64,000 nucleotides of DNA from Roseburia rectibacter (GCF_014287515.2 NZ_CP092473.1:471001-535000); one strand, 5' to 3'. Numbered from the stretch's first letter, positions 53,020-62,668 are shown. Made by a program: numbers and translations. The notes: generated from the sequence alone by a model not told the origin.

Positions 53020-54033
53020 TCACAGCCGCTCCCAGTACCCCTTAAAATCATCTTCCGTCATCCCCTCCCCGATCATCCGATACAGCTCCATCTGCTTCGG
53101 GATCAGGGCATTGTAAATGGACTGCGCATAATCCGGCACCTCCGCAAGAACCGTTTTTTCTAATTTTTTGTAGAAAGAATAGGAAGGCTGGAACCCCCGG
53201 AGTTTTGCAAAGTACAGTGTTTCATACAGATAGGTATGGAGGAAATACAGCTTGATCTCGTCATAATATTCCTGAAAAAATGGGGTTTTTTTCATAAAGT
53301 TCCAGACCGCAAGCTGGACATCAGCATGCATCTTTAAGGTTTCTTCCTGTTTCATATCATTTCGCATGGTTCCGGCATCGTTTTGCCTGTAATAATAGTA
53401 GGCATCGTTTAAGATCACAATTTTATCCGCAAAATATAAAAGCGGGTATACAAAAAGCGGCTCCTCATAAATGACATGTTCTGCGTAGGAGGTATGAGCC
53501 TTTTTCAGCAGATCATGTCGGTAAAGTTTATTCCAGCAGCCATAAGTAACTTTTTCTGAGATCAGAAATTTTTTGCGTTCACTGACAGAAGAAATTTTAA
53601 TCACTTCCGGTGTAACATTCCGACCGGAGTCTACGGCACCCAGACGGTCTGTATAGTAAAAATATTCAAACTGGATGATATCAGCATCCGATTCTTTTGC
53701 TTTTTCATAAGTTTCCAATAGAAAATTATCAGCAACAAAATCATCTGCGTCAACAAATGCAATATATTCACCCGTTGCGTACTGCAGGGCAATATTTCTT
53801 GCGCCGCCCTGACGCATATTTTCCTCAAGTTTTAAGATCATAATACTTTCTGGATAGGCACGTTCGAATTCCTGCAGCATGTTCCAGGTAGCACCCTCGT
53901 CTGTGGATGCATCGTCCACAAAAATCAGTTCGATCTGGTCAATTCCGATTGTCTGCTGTACAAGTGACATAAAACATTTCGGAAGATATTTTGTTGCATT
54001 AAAACATGGGATGATGACACTTATTTTTTTCAT
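53020..54033 (-). CDS. Family-2 glycosyltransferase
   Basis: A 337-residue GT2: ISVIIPCFNATKYLPKCFMS, FVDDASTDEGA, GGARNIALQYATGEYIAFVD then ADDFV (the DxD donor motif). The C-terminal part carries the acceptor-side helices. It is cytoplasmic with no membrane anchor and may extend a surface or flagellar glycan. It is alone on the minus strand. The sugar cannot be read. Confidence 0.92.
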   Translation of the reverse strand: MKKISVIIPCFNATKYLPKCFMSLVQQTIGIDQIELIFVDDASTDEGATWNMLQEFERAYPESIMILKLEENMRQGGARNIALQYATGEYIAFVDADDFVADNFLLETYEKAKESDADIIQFEYFYYTDRLGAVDSGRNVTPEVIKISSVSERKKFLISEKVTYGCWNKLYRHDLLKKAHTSYAEHVIYEEPLFVYPLLYFADKIVILNDAYYYYRQNDAGTMRNDMKQEETLKMHADVQLAVWNFMKKTPFFQEYYDEIKLYFLHTYLYETLYFAKLRGFQPSYSFYKKLEKTVLAEVPDYAQSIYNALIPKQMELYRMIGEGMTEDDFKGYWERL

Positions 54034-54153
54034 AGATCAAAATTCTCCTGATAAAAAGGTTGCATATGGTATAATATACAAAAATGGTATATCATTAATT
54101 TATCATAATTGAAAAGAACGGACAATATCAGTATAAAAAACAGGGAGGTATCA

Positions 54154-54425
54154 ATGGCTGGAAATATAGCAATCGGTATACAGGATTTTTCGACAATTAT
54201 CCAGGGAAACTATTTTTATATAGATAAAACGCCTTTTATTAAAGAATGGTGGGACTGTGGGGACAGTGCGACTCTGATTACCCGTCCACGTCGTTTTGGG
54301 AAAACGCTTACAATGAGTATGGTGGAGCAATTTTTCGCCATAGATTATGCGGGTTTGGCAGATATGATGTCATGATCGAGCTGAAACAGCCGGCGGAACG
54401 GGATGCAAAGGAAAGACAGTCCTGA
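54154..54425 (+). pseudogene. Collapsed AAA-ATPase/nuclease-like gene
   Basis: The first 70 residues match the N-terminus of the AAA-ATPase-like/PD-(D/E)xK family (IGIQDFSTIIQGNYFYIDKT, then RPRRFGKTLTMSMV, a P-loop variant). The frame then stops early at 54373-54375. Shifting one frame gives GRYDVMIELKQPAERDAKER, the C-terminal nuclease motif of this family, ending at 54425. Thus an internal deletion with a frame shift has joined the two ends. A full-length relative is at 55728. GGGAGG precedes the ATG at 54154. Confidence 0.8.
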
Positions 54426-54537
54426 TCGAATCGGCTGCTGATTGTCAATAGACCACTGGAAACTTGATAAAAAGTAAAATTCAGGATACACAAATATTTA
54501 GTTCAGTAAAATCTGAACCACACAGGAGACCAATCAC

Positions 54538-55686
54538 ATGTTATCAGTCTGCATTATCACCAAAAACGAAGAACACAATCTGGCACGTTGCCTGAAATCT
54601 TTCCAGAACACCGGATTTGAATTGATCGTAGCCGATACCGGCTCCACAGATCAGACAAAGAAAATTGCCGCAGAATATACGGAGAATATCTATGATTTTC
54701 CATGGTGCGATGATTTTTCGGCAGCGAAAAATTTTGCAGTTTCAAAGGCGGCATATCCGTATGTAATGGTCATTGACAGCGACGAGTTTTTACAGCAGAT
54801 CGATATGCCGGAGTTAGAAAAACTGATTGCTGCACATACAGGCGAAGTTGGCAGGATACAAAGGATCAACATTATTTCCGGAAAAGACGGCAAGCAGGAG
54901 AATAAGGAATGGATTAACCGTATTTTCTCAAAAGAAAAATTTCATTATACAGGAAGAATCCATGAACAGGTGACTGCATATGACGAAAAAGAATATCTTA
55001 CATACAAAGCACCGGTTGTGATCGGGCATACAGGCTATGATCTGCCACAGGCAGAGAAGAAGAAAAAGGCGCTGCGCAACATCCGTTTGTTGGAGCAGGA
55101 GTTAAAGAGCTTAGGATGGGATGCAAATGCGCATGCAGATGAGCTGGAGCAAAACATAAAGCATTCCAAATCGCAAAAGACAATGCCGGCACAAAACATT
55201 GCGGATTTAAAGAAAATGGAGCAGATCCCGTATCTTTTATACCAGCTTGGAAAAAGTTATTATATGGCAGAAGATTATAATGAGGCATGTTTCTGGTTTG
55301 CCCATGGTCTAAGCTATGATCTTGAACCAAAGTTAGAGTATGTGATCGATATGGTGGAAACCTATGGCTATGCACTCATCAACAGTGGACGTGCAGAGGA
55401 GGCACTTTTTTTTGAAAACATATATGAAGAATTTGGAAATAGTGCGGATTTTCAGTTCCTGATGGGACTCATTTATATGAACAACGCTATGTTTGATGCA
55501 GCAGTTGGAGAATTTTTGAAAGCGGTCAAACACCGGGACTGCAGGATGGCGGGAGTAAATTCCTATGCAGCATATTATAATGTGGGTGTTATCAATGAAT
55601 GTCTGGGAAAAATCAGTGAGGCGAAGTATTATTATCAGAAATGTGGCGGTTATGAGCCGGCGGTAAAACGTTTGAAACTATTGTAG
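54538..55686 (+). CDS. Family-2 glycosyltransferase with a C-terminal TPR-like region
   Basis: A 382-residue protein: MLSVCIITKNEEHNLARCLK, VADTGSTDQTK, AKNFAVSKAAYPYVMVIDSD then EF (GT2 motifs, about residues 1-110), an IHEQVTAYDEKEY segment, and helical repeats from residue 220 to the end (YQLGKSYYMAEDYNEACFWF and similar). This layout is common in GT2 enzymes that modify proteins or peptides. GGAGACC precedes the ATG. Confidence 0.9.
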   Translation: MLSVCIITKNEEHNLARCLKSFQNTGFELIVADTGSTDQTKKIAAEYTENIYDFPWCDDFSAAKNFAVSKAAYPYVMVIDSDEFLQQIDMPELEKLIAAHTGEVGRIQRINIISGKDGKQENKEWINRIFSKEKFHYTGRIHEQVTAYDEKEYLTYKAPVVIGHTGYDLPQAEKKKKALRNIRLLEQELKSLGWDANAHADELEQNIKHSKSQKTMPAQNIADLKKMEQIPYLLYQLGKSYYMAEDYNEACFWFAHGLSYDLEPKLEYVIDMVETYGYALINSGRAEEALFFENIYEEFGNSADFQFLMGLIYMNNAMFDAAVGEFLKAVKHRDCRMAGVNSYAAYYNVGVINECLGKISEAKYYYQKCGGYEPAVKRLKLL

Positions 55687-55727
55687 TCAGCCTGTTGTAG
55701 ATAGAATACGCAGGAATGGAGAAGAGA

Positions 55728-57314
55728 ATGGGAATATATTTAAATCCGGGAAATGAAGAATTTCAGAAAGCACTTAATTCCAAGATATATGTGGATAAAA
55801 CCATGCTGATTTCTGAAATGAATCGGAATCTGAATACCGAACATCAGAATATATGTGTAAGCAGACCACGCCGTTTTGGAAAATCTATGACTGCAAATAT
55901 GCTTGTGGCATATTATAGTAAAGGATGCGATTCTAAAAGCATGTTTGCTGATTATAAGATTGCACAGGATGAGAGTTTTGAGGCAAATTTGAATAAATAT
56001 AATGTCCTTCATGTCAATATGCTTGACTTTCTTAACCGTGCACAGACAGTGGACGGAATGATCGATTACCTACAAAAGAGGCTTTTGTGGGATATCAGGC
56101 GGGAATACGGAGATGTAGACTGTTTTGACCGGGAAGATCTTATTGATGTATTAGAGAACATATATAGTCAGAGAAATCAGAAATTTATAATCATTATCGA
56201 CGAGTGGGACTGTATATTCCGAAAGTATCCGGGGGATGATGAAGCGCAGAAAAAATATCTGGATTTCTTGCGCCTGTGGATGAAAGATAAGCCATATATT
56301 GCGTTGGCTTATATGACGGGAATACTGCCGATTAAAAAGTATGGCGAGCATTCAGCTCTCAATATGTTTGATGAATATTCCATGACCAATCAAAGGGAAC
56401 TCGCTGAATTTACCGGGTTTACGGAAGAGGAAGTTCAAAGTCTGTGTGTGTCATATGGTATGCCTTATGACAGAATGAAACAGTGGTACGATGGATATGA
56501 TTTAAAGGGCGTTCAGATTTATAATCCGAGATCGGTTGTTATGTCATTGTTGGGACATGACTTTGACAGTTATTGGACGAAGACAGAGACATATGAAGCA
56601 TTAAAAAAATATATACAGATGGATATGTATCACCTGAAAGCGTTAGTTACGCAGCTTATTTCAGGCAGTCATATTAAAATTAATCCAGATAAATTTCAGA
56701 ATGATATGTCCACGTTTGCAAGCGTAGATGATATATTTACACTTTTGGTACATTTGGGATACCTGACCTATGATTTTGAGAACAAGACGGTTTCTATTCC
56801 AAATCAGGAGGTGCAGAAAGAATTTATTAACTGTATAGAAGACGGTGGCTGGGAACCGGTTATGGATGCGATCCGTAATTCTGAAGCACTGCTTTGGGCA
56901 ACCATAGATGGAAAAGAAGAATATGTTGCACAAATGATTGAACAGGTGCATCAGGAAAATATATCTATCTTAAAGTATAATGATGAAAATTCAATGTCAT
57001 GCGTGCTTTCACTGGCATATTATGCCGCGCGGAAAGATTATGTAATGTATCGGGAACTTGCAGGGGGGAAAGGATTTGCAGATATTGTGTTTGTTCCGAG
57101 AAAATATAGAGATGTGCCAGCAATCGTAGTGGAATTAAAATGGGATAAATCTTCGGATGCAGCCATTGCACAGATAAAGAAGAAGGAATACATGCAGAGT
57201 CTGAAAGATTACCATGGAGAAGTGATCCTGGTTGGCATTAATTATGACAATACAGATTCTGTAAAGGACGATTATAAAAGACATAGCTGCAGGATAGAAA
57301 GAATCAAGTTATAA
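55728..57314 (+). CDS. AAA-ATPase-like / PD-(D/E)xK nuclease-like protein
   Basis: A 528-residue member of the widespread AAA-ATPase-like family (PF09820 type) with a C-terminal nuclease-like domain. N-terminal P-loop variant CVSRPRRFGKSMTANMLV, Walker-B-like FIIIIDEWDCIFRK, and at the end GFADIVFVPRKYRDVPAIVV, ELKWDKSSDAAIAQIKKKEY (the D-ExK site). Function in the family is unknown; it is often multi-copy. ATG at 55728 follows GGAGAAGAG. A broken copy lies 1.5 kb upstream. Confidence 0.87.
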   Translation: MGIYLNPGNEEFQKALNSKIYVDKTMLISEMNRNLNTEHQNICVSRPRRFGKSMTANMLVAYYSKGCDSKSMFADYKIAQDESFEANLNKYNVLHVNMLDFLNRAQTVDGMIDYLQKRLLWDIRREYGDVDCFDREDLIDVLENIYSQRNQKFIIIIDEWDCIFRKYPGDDEAQKKYLDFLRLWMKDKPYIALAYMTGILPIKKYGEHSALNMFDEYSMTNQRELAEFTGFTEEEVQSLCVSYGMPYDRMKQWYDGYDLKGVQIYNPRSVVMSLLGHDFDSYWTKTETYEALKKYIQMDMYHLKALVTQLISGSHIKINPDKFQNDMSTFASVDDIFTLLVHLGYLTYDFENKTVSIPNQEVQKEFINCIEDGGWEPVMDAIRNSEALLWATIDGKEEYVAQMIEQVHQENISILKYNDENSMSCVLSLAYYAARKDYVMYRELAGGKGFADIVFVPRKYRDVPAIVVELKWDKSSDAAIAQIKKKEYMQSLKDYHGEVILVGINYDNTDSVKDDYKRHSCRIERIKL

Positions 57315-57326
57315 CAGGAGACAACC

Positions 57327-58583
57327 ATGCAAACAACCATCATCTACATCACCGGCATCTACGATACCCTTGACTTATTTACACAGGAACTGAAAAATGC
57401 GTTTGAGACCATGGGGTATGCCTCATTTACTTATGATGCCCGTTTGGAAGAGGAGAGTAAGCAGGCATTGATCGAATGCATCGAAGAAGGTACAAAAAAA
57501 GGACAGAGATTTTTTGGTGTCACTTTTAATAACCTCGGATATAATCTGACACTTCCGGAAGCCAAAACAGAAACTGGTGATGCATGTTCAAAACAGAATA
57601 TGGGATATTCCCCGAAAGATATAAATTCCTCAAGAGAGCCGAATTTGTGGGAAACCTATGAGATTCCATACATCAATATCCTGATGGATCACCCGTTTCA
57701 TTATGAAAAACCATTGCAGAATGCGCCGGACACATCCGTTGTGCTGTGTACAGACCGGAATCATGTCCGCTACATCCGAAGATACTTTAAAAATATCCGG
57801 TATACTGATTTCCTGCCACATGCGGGAGTGGAACTTGGCAGCAGGCACAAGCCGCTTGCGGAGCGTGGAATTGATGTTTTATATGCCGGGGCATTGCCGA
57901 TCTACACAGTTGCGAAGATGATACCGGATCTATCATCCATCCCGGAAGTCGATGGAGAGGAGATGGCACAGACTGTGCTGTCAGAACTGGTGCATCATCC
58001 TGACCGGACAACAGAGGATGTGATAGAAGAATATTTAAAATATAAGCGGAATGATATTTCAGAACAGCGTATTCATGAGATCATCGTGCAGATGCGTTTT
58101 ATTGACTCGTATGCCACGTCATTTTTTCGTGAACAGGCTGTCCGTATTCTGGTGGAAAATGGGATTCGCGTGACAGCATATGGAACAGGCTGGGATCAGT
58201 GTGAATGGAGCGATAATCCGTATCTGGTGTATGGTGGAAAAGTACTTGCGCCGGAAATATTGCCACTGATGAACGACAGCAAGATTGTCCTGAATACGAT
58301 GACCTGGTTTAAAGCCGGAGCACATGACCGTATTTTTAATGGAATGCTTGCGGGTGCAGCAGTTGTGACGGATGATTCCACTTATCTGCGAAGAGAATTT
58401 ACGGATGGAAAAGAGCTTGTGATGTTTTCAAGAAATGAAATCCGTACCCTGCCGGAACGTGTATTTGATCTGTTTGGACACATGCAATCCACACAAAAGA
58501 TGGCAGACTGTGGATATCAGGCAGCAAAAGAGCATCATACGTGGAAAAGCAGGGCAGCATGGATCAGGGAAGCATGGATGTAG
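57327..58583 (+). CDS. CgeB-like glycosyltransferase
   Basis: A 418-residue CgeB-type protein: NILMDHPFHYEKPLQNAP, VLCTDRNHVRYIRRYF, FLPHAGVELGS, IDVLYAGAL, and KIVLNTMTWFKAGAHDRIFN with GMLAGAAVVTDDSTYLRREF. It is nearest to the long-type genes (21190, 24061) but lacks their N-terminal extension. Sugar and acceptor are unknown. AGGAGACAACC precedes the ATG; it starts 12 bases after the AAA-type gene. Confidence 0.86.
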   Translation: MQTTIIYITGIYDTLDLFTQELKNAFETMGYASFTYDARLEEESKQALIECIEEGTKKGQRFFGVTFNNLGYNLTLPEAKTETGDACSKQNMGYSPKDINSSREPNLWETYEIPYINILMDHPFHYEKPLQNAPDTSVVLCTDRNHVRYIRRYFKNIRYTDFLPHAGVELGSRHKPLAERGIDVLYAGALPIYTVAKMIPDLSSIPEVDGEEMAQTVLSELVHHPDRTTEDVIEEYLKYKRNDISEQRIHEIIVQMRFIDSYATSFFREQAVRILVENGIRVTAYGTGWDQCEWSDNPYLVYGGKVLAPEILPLMNDSKIVLNTMTWFKAGAHDRIFNGMLAGAAVVTDDSTYLRREFTDGKELVMFSRNEIRTLPERVFDLFGHMQSTQKMADCGYQAAKEHHTWKSRAAWIREAWM

Positions 58584-58651
58584 AGCGGAGGTTCTTATTC
58601 TCTCTCTGCAACAGGCTTTATATACAGATGAAAACGTTATTTTGGCTGAAA

Positions 58652-58757
58652 CAGCACAGGAATGGAGATTAGTGTGAAAAATACATTTTTCACACGCAAG
58701 ATTTGTGCTTCGCACAAACTTGTGATGCGCTTAAAAGCAGCGCAGGAATGGGGATTA
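58652..58757 (+). repeat. Near-duplicate leader segments before a CgeB-like gene
   Basis: CAGCACAGGAATGGAGATTA (58652-58671) recurs at 58738-58757 with two changes. The second copy is the ribosome-binding region of the gene at 58760. Between them lie two hairpins (GTGTGAAAAA with TTTTTCACAC, and TTTGTGC with GCACAAA). The gap 58584-58759 shows nothing else. Confidence 0.6.
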
Positions 58758-58759
58758 TT

Positions 58760-59944
58760 ATGCACATATTGATGTATCGCTGGAAGGCTTATAATTACAG
58801 AGACATAGAGCAGACATTTATATTGCTGGGACATACTGTGGATAATATCGAACAGCACCTTGGCAATTATGATATTGATCCGGAATTTGAAAAAATAATT
58901 GAGCACAAAATGCAGGAAACGCATTATGATATGGTATTTACGGTCAATTATTTTGCGCTGATCTCGAATGTCTGTCAGAAGATGGGAATAAAATATGTAT
59001 CGTGGAGCTGTGACAATCCGCTGATCAGTATGTATCACGAATCCATTTTTCATCCCTGCAATTATATATTTACATTTGATAAGACAAATTATCTGGAATT
59101 TCGGGAGATGGGAGTAGAGCATATCTGGTATCTTCCGCTTGCGGTAGATACAAACCGGATGGATATGGTGATTGCAAATTCGCCGGAAATACAGAAATAC
59201 AAAGGGGATATCGCATTTGTTGGAAGCCTTTATGAAAGAAATTCTTATGATAAGATAAAAAGCAGGCTGCCAGAATATCTACGGGGGTATTTTGACGCAG
59301 TGATCGAGGCACAGTTAAATATCAGTGGTGCAAATATTGTGGAATCTATGCTGACCACGGATATACTGGAAAAACTTCAGGAATATTTTGAACTAGAAAA
59401 ATCAGAAGGGTCGTTTTCGGATCTTGGACTGATCTTTCAGACGACCGTACTTGGATTTAAAATTGCGGAAGTGGAGCGCAGACGTGCATTGATCGAACTG
59501 TCAAAACGTTATCATGTCAATGTGTACAGTAACAGTGATATAAGTGATATGCTGCGGATTCAGTACTGTGGTTCGGTTGATTACTGGAGTGAGCTGCCGC
59601 AGGTTTTTCGTATGTCAAAGATCAATCTGAATTTTACGATTCCGAATATCAAGAGCGGCATACCGCTCAGGGTATGGGATGTGCTTGGGGCAGGTGGCTT
59701 TTTGTTGACGAACTATCAGGCAGAGATACCATATTATTTTAAAGAAGGCGAAGATTTAGTATGCTTTGACGGAATTGATGATCTTTGTGAAAAAGCAGGA
59801 TATTATCTGGCACATGAGGAAGAACGTCTGGCAATCGCGGAAAATGGTTATCGAAAAGTAAGGGAGCATCACAATTATATAGAAAGAATAAATACGATGC
59901 TGGATATTATAGAAGAAAATGAAAATCAGGAAAATGATATATAG
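58760..59944 (+). CDS. CgeB-like glycosyltransferase (short type)
   Basis: A 394-residue short-type CgeB: MHILMYRWKAYNYRD, YVSWSCDNPLISMYHESIF, IFTFDKTNYLEF, INLNFTIPNIKSGIPLRVWD and LGAGGFLLTNYQAEIPYYF. It is nearest to the genes at 18030 and 25755. ATG at 58760 is used because the upstream in-frame ATG (58703) lies in a hairpin-rich leader with no site. The substrate is unknown. Confidence 0.86.
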   Translation: MHILMYRWKAYNYRDIEQTFILLGHTVDNIEQHLGNYDIDPEFEKIIEHKMQETHYDMVFTVNYFALISNVCQKMGIKYVSWSCDNPLISMYHESIFHPCNYIFTFDKTNYLEFREMGVEHIWYLPLAVDTNRMDMVIANSPEIQKYKGDIAFVGSLYERNSYDKIKSRLPEYLRGYFDAVIEAQLNISGANIVESMLTTDILEKLQEYFELEKSEGSFSDLGLIFQTTVLGFKIAEVERRRALIELSKRYHVNVYSNSDISDMLRIQYCGSVDYWSELPQVFRMSKINLNFTIPNIKSGIPLRVWDVLGAGGFLLTNYQAEIPYYFKEGEDLVCFDGIDDLCEKAGYYLAHEEERLAIAENGYRKVREHHNYIERINTMLDIIEENENQENDI

Positions 59945-60002
59945 TACATGATCAGTGTGAAAGATGCATAATCTGAAGTTGCATCTGGGATATTGGAATA
60001 TT

Positions 60003-60038
60003 AAACGGACACTACAGAAAATCTGTAAGTGTCCGTTT
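60003..60038. terminator. Bidirectional terminator
   Basis: AAACGGACACT and AGTGTCCGTTT pair, and within them TACAGA pairs with TCTGTA. The right end meets the stop codon of the minus-strand FliD-like gene, so it is shared by both converging genes. Confidence 0.8.
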
Positions 60039-61335
60039 AGCAGTATCTGTCTAACATCATTCCGGAATAAACGGAAGTCAGATAAGGACAGGAAAAATTC
60101 TTATGTCCGGGTCTTTTGTATGTGATCATCGTTTTGCTTGCATAATTTAATGGGTCGACAGAGACATTTCCAGCGGTCGTTCCGAGATCATTTTTGAATT
60201 TATTTAATGTGGAAAAACATTCTTTGGCATCAGCAGAAGTAACGGCGTCTGTCAGGAGATTTGTATCGATTTTGATTTCTCCATCGTCTGTTAAATTCAG
60301 TCCGTATGACTCAAATTCATTGTAATAAGGTTTCACTACCTGCGTGAAATCACGCCGCAATTTATCTGCTTCCTGTGTATCGTCATAGTGATAACTCAGT
60401 TGGATCAGATTATTGTACACATTTATCAAAGACTGTACATTGTCTACAACAGAGTCAGCGGTTGTTTTGAAACCAATCTGTACAGGCGTTGTCCGGGAAC
60501 TTGGTTTGTTCAATGTCAGCTCAAAAGCATTGTTGACGGTAAAAGTGTTAGACAAGGATGCGTGTTCAGTACCATTTAACAGGAAAGAAGAATTACATGC
60601 CTGCTGGGCAACATTGTCAATACCGAGTGTCTGCATTGCTTTTGCGGATGCATGATCGGAACTTGGGGTAACTTCAAACAGATAAGACTGACCGTCAGCG
60701 AGACCGGTCTGGCTTGAAGTCAGACGCAGTGCAATCTTATTGCTGGCATTTTTCGCAAGATCTGCATGGATTCCGACGCCGGAAGAATTGACCAGGCGTG
60801 CAAGTTTTTCAAGAATGTACTGATTGTCATCATTTCTGCCTGCCGTATACTGAAATTCGTATGAATTTAAGTCAGTTGATATGTCGAATGTGTAAGTACC
60901 GGCCTTAAAATCACATTCATCAGGATACAGAAACTTTCCGATATTGATCTGCGGAGCAGCAAGCTGCCTTACTTCAACATCAAAATGCAGAGAATTATCG
61001 AGATTCTGATCTTCTCCGATGTAGGAAACATTAACAGAGGATGAATCAGAAGACTTTGCCACTTTTTTATTGAATACGTTTTCAATCCCCTCATCATTGT
61101 CAGAAAGGGATGCGATCACATTCTGGATAGACCTGGTATGTTCTTTCAGATCGATCGCAAATTTTTTGACATCTGTGGAGTCTGGAATTTTATACAGAGG
61201 AGTATCTTTGTTTGTTTTTACAATCTGATTATAGACAGCACGAAGCTGACTCTTCTTATGGGTATCATAACGCGATACCTTCGAAGTGCCATAAGTGCTT
61301 AAATAATAATGATATGCACTGTCAATAGCAGCCAA
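60037..61335 (-). CDS. FliD-like protein (second cap-type protein)
   Basis: A 432-residue protein with the middle and C-terminal pattern of FliD (LHFDVEVRQLAAPQINIGKF; AFELTLNKPSSRTTPVQIGF; VDNVQSLINVYNNLIQ; LNLTDDGEIKID) but without the usual N-terminal MPIRITGLTSGLDT motif. The start appears to be TTG at 61335 (GGAGG leaves 7 bases), giving LAAIDSAYHYYLSTYG. The C-terminus holds two Cys (NFSCPYL, DRYC). It may be a second cap, or a cap-like protein for the divergent flagellin. It is separated from the main fliD by 48 kb. Confidence 0.8.
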   Translation of the reverse strand: MAAIDSAYHYYLSTYGTSKVSRYDTHKKSQLRAVYNQIVKTNKDTPLYKIPDSTDVKKFAIDLKEHTRSIQNVIASLSDNDEGIENVFNKKVAKSSDSSSVNVSYIGEDQNLDNSLHFDVEVRQLAAPQINIGKFLYPDECDFKAGTYTFDISTDLNSYEFQYTAGRNDDNQYILEKLARLVNSSGVGIHADLAKNASNKIALRLTSSQTGLADGQSYLFEVTPSSDHASAKAMQTLGIDNVAQQACNSSFLLNGTEHASLSNTFTVNNAFELTLNKPSSRTTPVQIGFKTTADSVVDNVQSLINVYNNLIQLSYHYDDTQEADKLRRDFTQVVKPYYNEFESYGLNLTDDGEIKIDTNLLTDAVTSADAKECFSTLNKFKNDLGTTAGNVSVDPLNYASKTMITYKRPGHKNFSCPYLTSVYSGMMLDRYC

Positions 61336-61367
61336 GAAAACCCCTCCTTTCTTCCATGAAATATATA

Positions 61368-61418
61368 ACATTTATCAGGTTATAGGACAGCATCCTTGCC
61401 GCTTGGCATGATAAATGT
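61368..61418 (-). ncRNA. Predicted structured leader (three-way junction) of the FliD-like gene
   Basis: On the minus strand ACATTTATC and GATAAATGT (outer arms 61410-61418 and 61368-61376) enclose two small hairpins (GCC-AAGC-GGC and AGGA-TGCTG-TCCT). It lies about 35 bases before the TTG start. No known riboswitch motif is recognised. The rest of the gap to 61581 is AT-rich and holds no gene. Confidence 0.4.
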
Positions 61419-61581
61419 GGGGATTTTAATATAAATTTAAAGATTCTTTAGAACTATTTCGGTTGAACCATCTAAAAATATTATACCATTTGAGAAAAAA
61501 ATGTGAAAATAGGAAATAAATAGGAAAAAACTCACAGAAAAGTATGGATAGATATTGTGGATTTTTAAATATAAAAAAAGA

Positions 61582-61610
61582 TTGACGGAAATAGACGGAT
61601 ATGATATAGT
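61582..61610 (+). promoter_or_regulatory. Sigma-A promoter of rpmG-secE-nusG
   Basis: TTGACG (61582-61587), 17 bases, TATAGT (61605-61610). It lies 130 bases before rpmG. The leader contains hairpins AAGGA/TCCTT and GTCTC/GAGAC. Confidence 0.88.
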
Positions 61611-61739
61611 AGACAGGCGATGGAAGTAGGTCTTTTTTTTATGCCTTTTTTTAAGGACTGTCGCTGATCCTTAGAAAACGTCTCACTACGGAGACCGGGG
61701 CAGGAAAAAGCACAAAGAATTTTAATGGAGGTGGAAGTT

Positions 61740-61889
61740 GTGCGCACAAAAATAACATTGGCATGTACGGAATGCAAAAACCGTAACTACAACATGACAA
61801 AAGACAAAAAAGCTCATCCTGACAGGATGGAAACCAAAAAGTATTGCAGATTCTGCAAGACCCATACGTTACACAAAGAAACCAAATAA
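61740..61889 (+). CDS. rpmG: Ribosomal protein L33
   Basis: A 49-residue zinc-ribbon L33: [18 protein letters not shown] then [14 protein letters not shown], with both CxxC pairs (Cys-x-x-Cys) intact. It begins with GTG at 61740 after GGAGGTGG. L33 is part of the large ribosomal subunit and, as is usual in Firmicutes, it precedes secE-nusG. The four-cysteine form is the zinc-containing type. Confidence 0.96.
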   Translation: MRTKITLACTECKNRNYNMTKDKKAHPDRMETKKYCRFCKTHTLHKETK

Positions 61890-61915
61890 GACGCGCGTGG
61901 CAAAGGAGTGAAAAA

Positions 61916-62131
61916 ATGGGAGAAACCGAGAAGTTAGACAAGGCTCCGAAAGAGAGTTGGTTTACCGGTCTTTCGGCTGAGTTCAAAAAGATCATCTGGC
62001 CGGAGAAACAATCACTTGTAAGACAGACCACGGCGGTTATTGCTGTATCCGTTGTATTAGGTCTTATTATCGCGCTTTTGGATTTCGCAATTCAGTATGG
62101 CGTTGATTTCCTTGTTGGTTTTAATTTTTAA
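61916..62131 (+). CDS. secE: Preprotein translocase subunit SecE
   Basis: A 71-residue single-pass SecE: WFTGLSAEFKKIIWPEKQSL then a membrane helix (VIAVSVVLGLIIALLDFAI). SecE stabilises SecY in the translocon. The ATG at 61916 follows AAGGAG; an upstream in-frame extension overlaps rpmG and is not used. It lies between rpmG and nusG in the conserved order. Confidence 0.95.
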   Translation: MGETEKLDKAPKESWFTGLSAEFKKIIWPEKQSLVRQTTAVIAVSVVLGLIIALLDFAIQYGVDFLVGFNF

Positions 62132-62148
62132 TGGAGGCAGAGTGATTT

Positions 62149-62667
62149 ATGGCAGAGGCACACTGGTATGTTGTTCATACCTACTCAGGATATGAGAATA
62201 AGGTAAAAGCGAACATTGACAAGACAATTGAAAACAGACATCTGGAAGATCAGATCTTAGAGGTCCGCGTTCCGATGCAGGATGTTGTCGAAATGAAAAA
62301 TGGCGCAAAAAAATCCGTATCAAAGAAAATGTTTCCGGGATACGTTCTTATCAATATGGTTATGAATGACGACACATGGTATGTTGTCAGAAATACCCGT
62401 GGTGTTACCGGATTTGTTGGTCCGGGAAGTAAGCCGGTTCCACTTACCGATATGGAAATGAAACCATTGGGAATCAAAAAAGAGAACATTGAAGTTGACT
62501 TTACAGAGGGAGACACCGTTGTGGTTACCGGAGGCGTCTGGAAAGACACCATCGGAGTAATTCAGGCGATGAACCACGGAAAGCAGAGTGTAACGATCAA
62601 TGTTGAACTGTTCGGTCGCGAAACACCGGTAGAAATAAGTTTCGCAGATGTAAAACTTAACAATTAA
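62149..62667 (+). CDS. nusG: Transcription termination/antitermination factor NusG
   Basis: A 172-residue NusG with an N-terminal NGN domain (WYVVHTYSGYENKVKANID, KMFPGYVLINM, TRGVTGFVG) and C-terminal KOW motif (FTEGDTVVVTGGVWKDTIG). NusG binds RNA polymerase and affects pausing and termination. GGAGG precedes the ATG. It is followed by two hairpins and then rplK. Confidence 0.97.
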   Translation: MAEAHWYVVHTYSGYENKVKANIDKTIENRHLEDQILEVRVPMQDVVEMKNGAKKSVSKKMFPGYVLINMVMNDDTWYVVRNTRGVTGFVGPGSKPVPLTDMEMKPLGIKKENIEVDFTEGDTVVVTGGVWKDTIGVIQAMNHGKQSVTINVELFGRETPVEISFADVKLNN

Positions 62668-62668
62668 T

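Noticed and set aside
54154..54425. Programmed frameshift instead of a pseudogene
   Set aside because: More than half of the family length is missing between the two parts and no slippery site or stimulatory structure is visible.
61368..61418. Possible cyclic di-GMP or other known riboswitch before the FliD-like gene
   Set aside because: The stems can be drawn but none of the conserved core bases of the classes I know are present; kept only as a structured leader with low confidence.
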